Positions 17,740-25,605 of a DNA stretch of 64,000 nt are shown here, piece after piece (position 1 is the first letter of the stretch; each line of letters opens with the position of its first letter). The notes below the pieces were generated by a model. The model was given only the letters and a program-made list of their open reading frames with translations, ran no database searches and was not told the origin of the DNA. Source of the stretch: Candidatus Heimdallarchaeota archaeon. GTDB taxonomy: Archaea; Asgardarchaeota; Heimdallarchaeia; Heimdallarchaeales; Kariarchaeaceae. The stretch covers positions 248,001-312,000 of the forward strand of contig JADCLS010000001.1 in NCBI GenBank assembly GCA_026702845.1, written 5' to 3'. The position numbers and the translations under genes are program-made.

Positions 17740-19401
17740 ATGGTAGATCTCCAAGATGAGGAGTCAAAATTCTCTGATTTGTTATTATCAATCATTGATT
17801 ATGTAGAAACTCATAAGAAACAGCTAGTATACCTGTTTTTCCTATTTATAGGGGCGGTTTTAAGGATTCAAGCAGCTCTGAAAGCTACTGGGATAGTGCA
17901 TCCAGATGAGATATTTCAAAGCATTGAGATGGCTCATTATGTGGTTTATGGTCGAGCATATATCCCTGCTGAATTTCAGATGAACAATCCATTTATTGAA
18001 TCTTATGCTAAAGCTAGATCCTATGTATTTCCTCTCATTTTCGCTGCCATAATGCAATTTGGAGAAGCTTTCCATCTTGATTATCATACTCAGACTCTAG
18101 TATTGATAAGGCTCTTCCTGGCATTTAATTCCATATTATTAATTCCTGTTGTGAAAAAGTTCAGCATTGCACTTAGTGGTGATGAGTGGACGGGGATTTT
18201 TGCAGCTGCATATGTATCTATTTGGTTTAGAGCAGTGGAATATACAGTTAGGCCATTCACTAATACTTTCTTTCTGCCTATGCTCTTTTACGGTATGTAC
18301 TGGGGCTTACGTCTAATCAATGAGGACATAATCATGAATACACGTCATCATTTGGCTATTATCTTTGGATTAGGTCTATCGACATATGTTAGAACAGACC
18401 TTGGAATACTTGTTTTTGCAATTGTTATTACCACATTTAATTATAACAAGCTAAAACTCTATCTATTCATGATCCTAGATGGAATGATTGGATGGATACT
18501 CTGTGCTATGGTTGATTTCTATTATTTTGAAGAGTGGTTTGTGGTTCCCATCAACTGGTACACGTTTAATGTTAAAGAACAACATTCGGATCTCTTTGGA
18601 CTTTATCCTCCAAGCTTTTACCTAAATGCTTTGATTTTTAGTGATGGCCTCTTTCTAATGAGCATATTGATGATTGCTCTTGCTCTATACATTGGCTTTA
18701 GATGGAATTCTGTTCAAATTACCATGATCAAACGGAAACAAATAGTGGCCTATATTGAATTGATAGGGGCGATCTTTATTTCTTGGATGATCATCAGTAA
18801 CGTATGGAGAGCAGAGGGAAGTCATAAGGAATTACGGTTTGCTATTGGTGCTTTGATCTTGGTGATAATTTTGATGGCTCATTTCACCATCCTCGTTGCC
18901 AGAATCATATACGAAACAGTTGTCTATCAAGAAATTGCTCATCAATCCCTTACAACGGAAGAGAAGATTATTTCTGTAAGATTGAATAAACAATGGCTCC
19001 GTAGGTCAATTATTGCTTTTTTCCTTATCCTTATACTTATTGTCTCAATTGATGGGTATTCTACCAGATATCATACCGAGACATTTGATGATGTGAATAA
19101 TGCCATGATCTATGTCGGTAATCAAGAAAATGTTACGGGTGTGATTATCATCTCACAATGGTTTTTAACCGGGGGTAATGCGTATTTTCATGCAGATGCT
19201 GAGATTTTCTGGTATTCACTAAGAGATTCTGAATATATAGGTCGATCATTAACAGATCATCTGGCCAATACAACTTTTAATTATCTGATTATTCCCTATT
19301 ATGAGCTAGAAGCAGCAGGAACTCTAATAGAAGTTGCTATTGATTATGGTTATAGCTTTGATACAGTTATACAAGGTCGGGTTGAGATATGGTATCGTTA
19401 A
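17740..19401 (+). CDS. GT22-family (Alg9/PIG-B-like) membrane glycosyltransferase
   Basis: Polytopic protein of 553 residues from the ATG at 17740; a start at 17671 is possible but would crowd the divergent gene. The first outer loop carries the GT22 hallmark VHPDEIFQSIEMAHYVVYG with the catalytic Asp-Glu, then KARSYVFPLIFA, which matches the R-S-x-x-x-P-L motif of Alg9, Alg12 and GPI mannosyltransferases. About ten more helices follow, with a short C-terminal outer domain. Such GT-C enzymes transfer a mannose from a dolichol-linked donor to a lipid-linked glycan on the outer membrane face. GT22 is best known from eukaryotes, so its presence fits an Asgard host. It ends in a 4-nt stop-sharing overlap with the next gene. 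Confidence 0.75.
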   Translation: MVDLQDEESKFSDLLLSIIDYVETHKKQLVYLFFLFIGAVLRIQAALKATGIVHPDEIFQSIEMAHYVVYGRAYIPAEFQMNNPFIESYAKARSYVFPLIFAAIMQFGEAFHLDYHTQTLVLIRLFLAFNSILLIPVVKKFSIALSGDEWTGIFAAAYVSIWFRAVEYTVRPFTNTFFLPMLFYGMYWGLRLINEDIIMNTRHHLAIIFGLGLSTYVRTDLGILVFAIVITTFNYNKLKLYLFMILDGMIGWILCAMVDFYYFEEWFVVPINWYTFNVKEQHSDLFGLYPPSFYLNALIFSDGLFLMSILMIALALYIGFRWNSVQITMIKRKQIVAYIELIGAIFISWMIISNVWRAEGSHKELRFAIGALILVIILMAHFTILVARIIYETVVYQEIAHQSLTTEEKIISVRLNKQWLRRSIIAFFLILILIVSIDGYSTRYHTETFDDVNNAMIYVGNQENVTGVIIISQWFLTGGNAYFHADAEIFWYSLRDSEYIGRSLTDHLANTTFNYLIIPYYELEAAGTLIEVAIDYGYSFDTVIQGRVEIWYR

Positions 19402-20984
19402 CCATCTACTTTAGTTTGATAGATATATGGTAAAACGATTTTTTCAGCTTTATGGTTGGTTTCCTGTTCAAGTATTGCAGATGCTCGATTCGGTATTATA
19501 ATATTAAAATTGGAGAAATCAAGATTATCGCTGCCTAGATATTTGAAGAATGCCATGTAAATCTGACTTTTTTCGAGATCTATCAACTTCCAACGAATTT
19601 TTTTCATGATGTCTCCTTGTTCTTCCTCAATATTACCATAATCCACATGTACCCCTTCAATTTTAAAGGTTTGAGAAACTCTATCTGTTATCAATATCTC
19701 AGGAATAGTTCCAAATGTTTGAATCGCAAATATTATCCCATACCCTTTTTGCCTATTCAGTGGTTTAACCAATTTCATAACCTCTGCAATAACTTGATCA
19801 TTATCATCTTGCAGAATTATTTTATCTCTGTATATTTTCTGGTTCTCCTTAAGATCGTATGTAACCACGAATTGAGTGTTTACTGGTACATTCTTATGCG
19901 TCCATTCAACTTCTGCTCCAGTTGAAAATTCTCGCACAACACCCAAAGGTTCTGTTGCCTCAGGTGTTGAAGATGAAAATTGGAAATTATTGGGGAACTG
20001 GTCCAAAATCTTTACATGTTCAAGTACATCAGTTTTTTCTCTGAAGGTGTATTGTGTTTCTACCCAAATATCCTGACCCTCTCTTTTTATATCCTCAAAC
20101 ATGTGGAGTAATGTGATATCATTATCATCTCTAATCAAGATTGTTCGTATCATTCTATGTTCTAATTCATAATTCACCTGAATTTTGTTTCCAGGAGGAA
20201 TATCTCCAAACTCCCAAGTGATTTCTCTTCCTGCCTCAGTTAGCCTCTCTGATTTTTTATGTTCATATTCACAATCCACCTTCACCAATTTGAAACAATA
20301 AGGTATGACATCAACAATTGATAATTCCTTAACTGGATCTGAGAATGTATTGGAATATCCTGTCCAAAGTGAAATATTCTCATCCAAAATGGGTAAAACA
20401 ATTTTTCTGTTTTCTTCCATTCCTCTTGTCTGGGCATTCGAATCTTTAAAGGAGATTGTTGATTTGGCTGAAGTATCTCTAGTAGGCTTGTTATCAGCAA
20501 GGAATTTGGTAAGTACTTTTTCAATACTGGAGAGATCTGTTAGATCTCCTTTTATAGATTTGGTTATACCTGTAATAATATAATCATCTGTTACTTCTAC
20601 AAGTTTCTGAATTTGATCTTCTTCGAGTTTTTTCTCCTCTGTAATCTCAAGGGTTTCGACTTCTTCAATCAATCCACGCATTGCATCAAGAGCTTCTTGA
20701 TACGAACACTGGATATTGAGCTCATTGAGGTATTCTTCCACCCATCTTGCCACACGAGCATCTTGGATGTTTCTATTCGGCAATACAACGGCCCACATCT
20801 CCTTAAGATATTCTATAAACATCTCAATATTCTCAAAAAGCTTTGTACTTGCTTCATGTCTACGTTCGAACAGGGTCATCTTACCTGCAAATTCTGCGTT
20901 CAGTCTCTTGCTTTCGGTAAGGATCTCAATTCGGTAGACACTACTGCCCCAAACTTGCTTACCACGTTGATTCAGATAACTCAA
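19398..20984 (-). CDS. Cytosolic protein with coiled N-terminus and repeated beta-sandwich-like domains
   Basis: I do not recognise a characterised family. The 528-residue protein has no signal peptide or membrane helix. Residues 1-170 are helical and charged, with a probable coiled coil (LIEEVETLEITEEKKLEEDQ is part of it). From about 215 onward, segments alternate strand patterns with recurring 'ipyCfkLvkv... W.fgdippg...v.Ye' and 'v.ildqFP.nf... veW...vpv.....vtYdl' units, resembling DUF11/CARDB-like beta sandwiches, normally found in surface proteins. The finding of such repeats in a protein without a signal peptide is odd. It converges on the GT22 gene (shared TTAA stop overlap). Confidence 0.65.
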   Translation of the reverse strand: MSYLNQRGKQVWGSSVYRIEILTESKRLNAEFAGKMTLFERRHEASTKLFENIEMFIEYLKEMWAVVLPNRNIQDARVARWVEEYLNELNIQCSYQEALDAMRGLIEEVETLEITEEKKLEEDQIQKLVEVTDDYIITGITKSIKGDLTDLSSIEKVLTKFLADNKPTRDTSAKSTISFKDSNAQTRGMEENRKIVLPILDENISLWTGYSNTFSDPVKELSIVDVIPYCFKLVKVDCEYEHKKSERLTEAGREITWEFGDIPPGNKIQVNYELEHRMIRTILIRDDNDITLLHMFEDIKREGQDIWVETQYTFREKTDVLEHVKILDQFPNNFQFSSSTPEATEPLGVVREFSTGAEVEWTHKNVPVNTQFVVTYDLKENQKIYRDKIILQDDNDQVIAEVMKLVKPLNRQKGYGIIFAIQTFGTIPEILITDRVSQTFKIEGVHVDYGNIEEEQGDIMKKIRWKLIDLEKSQIYMAFFKYLGSDNLDFSNFNIIIPNRASAILEQETNHKAEKIVLPYIYQTKVDG

Positions 20985-21141
20985 AGGTGTTCATTATAGC
21001 TATCGGATATGGTAAATTAAACTTTAAGGTGAACAAAGGGAAATTCTTCACAAATTGATATGATTGTTTGTTTTATTTCTCTATACCCGTTCAAGGTGTT
21101 ATCAAATAGCGTTTCAAGACTGGATTAAAAGCTGGATAGTA

Positions 21142-21750
21142 TTACTCAATCCTAATACTTCCTCCTGAGATGAAATAGATGACTTTCGCTTTGAAATTTT
21201 CCCAATTGAAAATAATGAGAAATATCAGAAAAAATATAGTGGGGATCCAAATATACTGATTGATTAATATGGCCTCTATGATAATGTATCCACAAATGAT
21301 AGTAATGTAGATCATTTGATAAAATAACTCAGTTTCACCATTTTTTATCATTTGTACGAATGCAATGAACCCTAGAAATCCAACAATATAATATAAGTAG
21401 ATGTTAATAATAATGAACTGAGCAAGATATAAATGTGCAGCTGCAACTAAGATCAGATCTATCTTACGTTCATTTCGGCCAAACCATGTTGATAGTTTAT
21501 TACGATCTTGACGTGCAAAAAGTCCGTCAAGAACATCAGTCACCCAAGCCAGTAATAATATTATTAGAATTGTATTCAATGAGTAAGGCTGAATAAAGAA
21601 AATACTGAGATTGATTATCTCAAGAATGAGAATTATCCTAATTCCAGTAAAAATATCAGCAATTTCTCTACCGTGTTCATTCAAAAAAGAAAAATTTGTT
21701 GTAATTGTTGGTGACATTCGAACTACCGGATAATTATTCATTTCACTCAT
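21142..21750 (-). CDS. CDP-alcohol phosphatidyltransferase family membrane enzyme
   Basis: This 202-residue protein has about six membrane helices and the family motif near residues 70-98: D-V-L-D-G-L-F-A-R, a ten-residue spacer, then Gly. The second half of the motif is unusual: where the family has G-x3-D-x3-D, this protein has G-R-N-E-R-K-I-D, so a Glu seems to replace the third Asp and the spacing is shortened by one. The family moves a phospho-alcohol headgroup from CDP-archaeol or a CDP-alcohol to a second alcohol in phospholipid synthesis. The headgroup cannot be told from sequence. No close operon partner is present; the tRNA-Met gene lies 200 bp away in opposite orientation. Confidence 0.75.
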   Translation of the reverse strand: MSEMNNYPVVRMSPTITTNFSFLNEHGREIADIFTGIRIILILEIINLSIFFIQPYSLNTILIILLLAWVTDVLDGLFARQDRNKLSTWFGRNERKIDLILVAAAHLYLAQFIIINIYLYYIVGFLGFIAFVQMIKNGETELFYQMIYITIICGYIIIEAILINQYIWIPTIFFLIFLIIFNWENFKAKVIYFISGGSIRIE

Positions 21751-21915
21751 ATTATTATGTATCTATAAAAAATGACCGAAAAGTAGGTTTTGGTCAATAA
21801 ATTAATCACCATTTAGTATGTAAAATCACAAAAATCAAGTGAAATTTTGAAAATATGATGATTCATAAAGAATTTCTTTTAAGTGAGAAAAATTCTATAT
21901 GATTTGCAAGTCCTT

Positions 21916-21936
21916 CTTTTGATGAAAAATCAAAAG
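21916..21936 (+). repeat. 8-bp hairpin upstream of initiator tRNA-Met
   Basis: The arms CTTTTGAT (21916-21923) and ATCAAAAG (21929-21936) are perfectly complementary around the loop GAAAA. The hairpin ends 14 nt before the mature tRNA 5' end. Similar inverted repeats precede the other two tRNA genes in this window. It could be a leader RNA hairpin or a protein-binding site, depending on where transcription starts. Confidence 0.6.
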
Positions 21937-21950
21937 GTTGGCTTTATTGG

Positions 21951-22024
21951 AGCACGGTAGAGTAGCGGTTAACTCGTTGGGCTCATAACCCAAAGATCGG
22001 TAGGTTCGAATCCACCCCGTGCTA
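21951..22024 (+). tRNA. Initiator tRNA-Met (CAT)
   Basis: The 74-nt gene has a 7-bp acceptor stem (AGCACGG with CCGTGCT), discriminator A at 22024, anticodon CAT at 21984-21986 and a T-loop TTCGAAT. The anticodon stem is TTGGG/CCCAA, giving three consecutive G-C pairs next to the loop, and the first pair is A1-T72. Both are hallmarks of archaeal initiator tRNA rather than elongator tRNA-Met. There is no intron and the CCA is not encoded. The next gene on the opposite strand has its stop codon directly abutting the discriminator. Confidence 0.95.
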
Positions 22025-22939
22025 TTATTTCTTGTTGGTTAAGGCGTTTTGTAGTAAAGGAGAATCATCTAAACCATCCCAAAATTCCGTATTCGGATGT
22101 CTGAGATCAAAATCCTCTCTTGTATCATGCAACATTCTAGAACAATAGGGATCTCCTTGTGCAATTGTATGCTCCATAGTGAGAATAATGTGTTTATTCG
22201 CATATTCTGTTGCATATTGATAATCTCCATAACAACAGACTAAGTACTTGAACTCAGTATCTTTGAGTTCATCTAAAGCATCAATCCATAAACAATTGTT
22301 ATTGCGATAAAAGTATTTTCCTGTGTCAGTCATTCCTCGTAAGATCTCCCAGTCTGAATCATTATCCTCTATTGCATTCTTAAAGGAGGTTTCTAGATTC
22401 ACAAATTTGGGGTTCTCAATATTCCTACTAATGATGTACATACTTGTGAACTTCTTGAACAGACGAATGGCCTCTTCCCTACCCAACACATCTTCTAGGG
22501 CTTGTAAATAGAAATAAGATGGAGTAAGAAATCCTTTGAAGTAGTCTCCCTGTGATATCTCTACTCTCTGATGCCAATCATGCCCGTAAGGGACTTTCAA
22601 AGTGGCAAAAAAATGACTCAAAATCCTATTAAGCAATTCATGATGTTGGCTGTTAATAGAGAATTCTTCATTAAAATGCTTGAAAATTAAATTATCTGGG
22701 AAATAAGTTCTGAACTCAAAGATTTGATATATCTGCATAAGCTTTGTCGTGAAATCCTCAACTGATACTTGGTGCTGATCTAAAAATTTAAGCATATACT
22801 CGAACCTTCTAAGTAAATTTAAGGTTCTGAGGTTTTCCATAGGTATAAAAATCAAGGTTGACTCTAATGAGTTGGGGTCGATTCTGCCAGTTTTTACTAG
22901 ATGGGTCACAATCATTAGAGGATTAAGAGTGAGTATCAT
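22025..22939 (-). CDS. L-2-amino-thiazoline-4-carboxylic acid hydrolase-like protein
   Basis: The 304-residue soluble protein has a C-terminal domain (about 190-285) with an acid-rich strand-turn pattern and the segment TMEHTIAQGDPYCSRMLHDT. This resembles the ATC_hydrolase family, in which a T-x-T-x-x-x-G-x-x-x-C-x-F-x-x motif and a preceding CYxDxxYA-like element (here CCYGDYQYATEYA) are conserved. The N-terminal half is helical and unassigned. ATC hydrolases open a thiazoline ring to give S-carbamoylcysteine, but many relatives have unknown roles. The stop codon abuts tRNA-Met. The family call is moderate and the substrate is not implied. Confidence 0.5.
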   Translation of the reverse strand: MILTLNPLMIVTHLVKTGRIDPNSLESTLIFIPMENLRTLNLLRRFEYMLKFLDQHQVSVEDFTTKLMQIYQIFEFRTYFPDNLIFKHFNEEFSINSQHHELLNRILSHFFATLKVPYGHDWHQRVEISQGDYFKGFLTPSYFYLQALEDVLGREEAIRLFKKFTSMYIISRNIENPKFVNLETSFKNAIEDNDSDWEILRGMTDTGKYFYRNNNCLWIDALDELKDTEFKYLVCCYGDYQYATEYANKHIILTMEHTIAQGDPYCSRMLHDTREDFDLRHPNTEFWDGLDDSPLLQNALTNKK

Positions 22940-23089
22940 TAAAAAGTTCTGCCTTGAGATAAATCCAATACGTCTAGTTCTGTCTCTCTTTCATTGGATA
23001 TTAGAGAACAAAAAAGTGAAATAGACTTAGATCAACAATCCTTGTCAATAATAAGATCTTGCCAGGGATTTATTTTTGATCTCCATTTG

Positions 23090-24181
23090 TTATTCTATCC
23101 TTAATGGAATATATGGAAAACAGTCAGGGATGTGTTTGTCCATTGCTTTAAAATTCCCATTATCGTCGAGTTTGTCTGTCTGAGTAAAATGATCTGCATA
23201 TTCCTTCAGAAATCTGTAAACGAATTGATCTAGACCGTAACTGAGAACATAGGAGCTATCAGTAGAAAATAATAAGAAGAAAATATTGTAATGCTCTATA
23301 TATTTCACTGTTACAACGGCATTATCCAGTGTAACTTCCTGTATATTCCCCCGTTTCACCGTCTCATTGATAAACATAGTTAAGCCCTCAAAAGCAGTAC
23401 TTATTAAATAATCTGGTAATTCATCCATCTCATTACTCCAATTATAACAATATAGAACTCCACCAGAATTAGATTTGGCAACCATCAGTTTATGTGCCCT
23501 AAATGGGAGTATATAGAGCAGCTGAGGTTGTTTATAAAATGATATAGAGGTTAGAACAACACCAATAGACACTAGAAAATCACCAATTGAAGGAATATAA
23601 AATGTCAGTCCTAAGGCAAAGACAAGAATATGAATAGGACCAAATATGATTGAGCCTATAAAAATCAATCTAGCATAGAACTTGTGGGTTGACGGTGCAT
23701 TGAGGTAAATTTTGAATGTGTAATACAAATATTTGAGAATAATAAAAATATCTAATATCATCACCCAGATTCTGAACAATCCATTATGTCCAAATGATCT
23801 GTCCCCATTAGCCCAGACAAAATCTGTGACACTTTGCGGTTGTAAAGCATAAAAGATAGTCATGGTTGAAAGCATGGTAAGAATTGCAATCATCCACGCA
23901 TTTATCTTATTACTATTAATCAAGGAGAGTGATAACTCTACACAAAATGCGAGAATTACCAAAAATATTGTCCTTATATAGAATAGTTCTCTAATCAACA
24001 GGAGATAAGATAATCCACCCATCAGAACATATACCCCAAAAGATAACCAACCAATAATCATGATTCCAAGTACTTTATCACGATGATCACGATATCTGAA
24101 CAATAAAAACAAGCTGCTCAGAAAAATTGGTATTGATGCCATCGTAGACATGATTGCCTCGAAGGTTAAATTGAACCCCAT
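23090..24181 (-). CDS. Seven-helix-type membrane protein with C-terminal longin/roadblock-like domain
   Basis: Residues 1-230 contain about seven hydrophobic helices with short loops. Residues 235-345 form a soluble domain whose pattern matches the roadblock/longin-like fold: strand KLMVAKSNSGGVLYCYNW, a helix with alanine and glycine (LISTAFEGLTMFINETVK), strands EVTLDNAVVTVKYI and YNIFFLLFSTD, then a helix (LDQFVYRFLKEYADHF). A protein with the same layout is encoded at 32243. No kinase or receptor motif is present. I infer a membrane sensor or anchor for a small-GTPase-type system. It lies 72 bp downstream of another membrane protein gene on the same strand. Confidence 0.55.
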   Translation of the reverse strand: MGFNLTFEAIMSTMASIPIFLSSLFLLFRYRDHRDKVLGIMIIGWLSFGVYVLMGGLSYLLLIRELFYIRTIFLVILAFCVELSLSLINSNKINAWMIAILTMLSTMTIFYALQPQSVTDFVWANGDRSFGHNGLFRIWVMILDIFIILKYLYYTFKIYLNAPSTHKFYARLIFIGSIIFGPIHILVFALGLTFYIPSIGDFLVSIGVVLTSISFYKQPQLLYILPFRAHKLMVAKSNSGGVLYCYNWSNEMDELPDYLISTAFEGLTMFINETVKRGNIQEVTLDNAVVTVKYIEHYNIFFLLFSTDSSYVLSYGLDQFVYRFLKEYADHFTQTDKLDDNGNFKAMDKHIPDCFPYIPLRIE

Positions 24182-24253
24182 AAATTATGCATAATCTATT
24201 CCTTCAAATTAATTTCGTCAAAATGGTGGAATAATAAAAAATCGATAAAAATA

Positions 24254-24877
24254 TTAAATCAACCCTACTGATTTCTGTCTCTTATCGTTAAAAATTATAA
24301 GATAGCCAAAGATGGCAAAACCAAGTAATGTACCGAGAACATCATGTAGTATATGGTAGATTGGATCACCTGTTGAGAAGAGAAGGGCAATGAATATCAT
24401 ATTAACCACAAAGGAAAAAATTGGGAAGAGAAATACCCTTTTATCATTGAGTACTAGCCAACTACGCCAGGTGACAATTAATAAACCAACTAATTGAATC
24501 GTCCAGATAACTTCTTTCCATTCCAAGAAATATGCTACTGGTGTAATGGGTATCAATACCCATAATATCAGATCCACTGGCTTATTTTTATGAAAGCCAA
24601 TGGCCATTAGATCGAAACCAGCCACCATAAACACATACATCAAGCCATTAAGAATATGAAACTCGTTTTGGTAATTCCAGTTTTGAACAAAATGATGCCA
24701 TAATACTTCAAACACCATGGAAAGCATGAGAAGAAGAAACGCTATTTCAACAAGCCAGAAGGAATGAAACAATTTACTTAGATGGGACTTCTTCCTGTAG
24801 ATCCCAAACGCAATCAAAGGAATCAGAATATATGGTATTAAATGTGTACCGACTAGTGCCAGTGATACTTCAGTCAT
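24254..24877 (-). CDS. Multi-pass membrane protein of unknown function
   Basis: The 207-residue protein has about seven membrane helices and little soluble sequence. Histidines recur at or near helix ends (WHHF near residue 60, HILNGLMY, HILHDVLG), which could bind a metal or heme, but no known family motif was recognised. Its ATG at 24877 gives a short outer N-terminus before the first helix. It is 72 bp upstream of the membrane-longin gene at 23090-24181 and probably shares its transcript, so the two proteins may form a complex. I cannot name a function. Confidence 0.6.
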   Translation of the reverse strand: MTEVSLALVGTHLIPYILIPLIAFGIYRKKSHLSKLFHSFWLVEIAFLLLMLSMVFEVLWHHFVQNWNYQNEFHILNGLMYVFMVAGFDLMAIGFHKNKPVDLILWVLIPITPVAYFLEWKEVIWTIQLVGLLIVTWRSWLVLNDKRVFLFPIFSFVVNMIFIALLFSTGDPIYHILHDVLGTLLGFAIFGYLIIFNDKRQKSVGLI

Positions 24878-25003
24878 GTATTCACAATTATTGCATACTT
24901 CTTAAATCTTGCATCTTCTCGTAATGTTTTTGATGAGAACAAATTATTCTTATTTATTTCACGGTCTCAAGCAAGCAATATTTTGTCAAAAATTAGATCA
25001 TGG

Positions 25004-25597
25004 TTAATCTGTAGTTTTTTTTGGTTTCATAGATTCAGACAGAGATTGCAGAAAAGCAGTCAGTTGTGAGGGTGAATGCAATACGAGGGTGGGAACCCCA
25101 TCAAGCCTCTCTTGAAGTCGAGGAAATTTATTGTAATAAAATTGAATTGAATATTTAGATAATTCCTTTACAGCCTCAATTATATGGCCTTCTCCTGCAG
25201 AACTAATGTTCTTGGGTAGATCTGTATGTGTACCCAACTGAAATCTGGTATTCCTGGAAATAGTCCTTTTCACTAATCTCCAAACAGTGATTAGGGGATG
25301 AAAATGCAGAATTATTACCAAAGTAGCTCTTGGTAAAGATAAATCCTGTGTCCGAGTGTAATTCCCATCTAGTATCCAAGAATCTTGCTGTACTATTAAT
25401 CTCACTGCTTCTCTAAGGTCATTATCAGATAACCTTTGCCAGTTTTCCAACCAGAATATATCATCCATGTGATAGGCTTTGATGTTAAGTAATATAGAAA
25501 GTTTAATAGAGAATGTAGTTTTTCCACTTCCAGACCCACCAAATACCAATATCCGTCGAAGCTTATCTGGAACTACATTCATATTTGTACAAGTCAA
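25004..25597 (-). CDS. FlaR-like small P-loop kinase
   Basis: The 197-residue protein belongs to the adenylate/shikimate-kinase-like group often annotated as 'DNA topology modulation protein FlaR'. It shows Walker A GGSGSGKTTFS (about residues 20-30), a substrate-site segment YHMDDIFWLENW, the conserved SWILDGNYTRT and a lid-like arginine-rich helix (WRLVKRTISRN). The family is a small-molecule or nucleotide kinase of unresolved substrate; the topology name is historical. The start is 8 bp after the stop of the 1019-residue receiver/ATP-grasp gene on the same strand, so they are one operon. Confidence 0.8.
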   Translation of the reverse strand: MTCTNMNVVPDKLRRILVFGGSGSGKTTFSIKLSILLNIKAYHMDDIFWLENWQRLSDNDLREAVRLIVQQDSWILDGNYTRTQDLSLPRATLVIILHFHPLITVWRLVKRTISRNTRFQLGTHTDLPKNISSAGEGHIIEAVKELSKYSIQFYYNKFPRLQERLDGVPTLVLHSPSQLTAFLQSLSESMKPKKTTD

Positions 25598-25605
25598 TAG
25601 CTGTA

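Noticed and set aside
17625..17795. Longer N-terminus of the FakA-like protein
   Set aside because: It would overlap the divergent glycosyltransferase start, contains no domain, and a good ATG lies at 17624.
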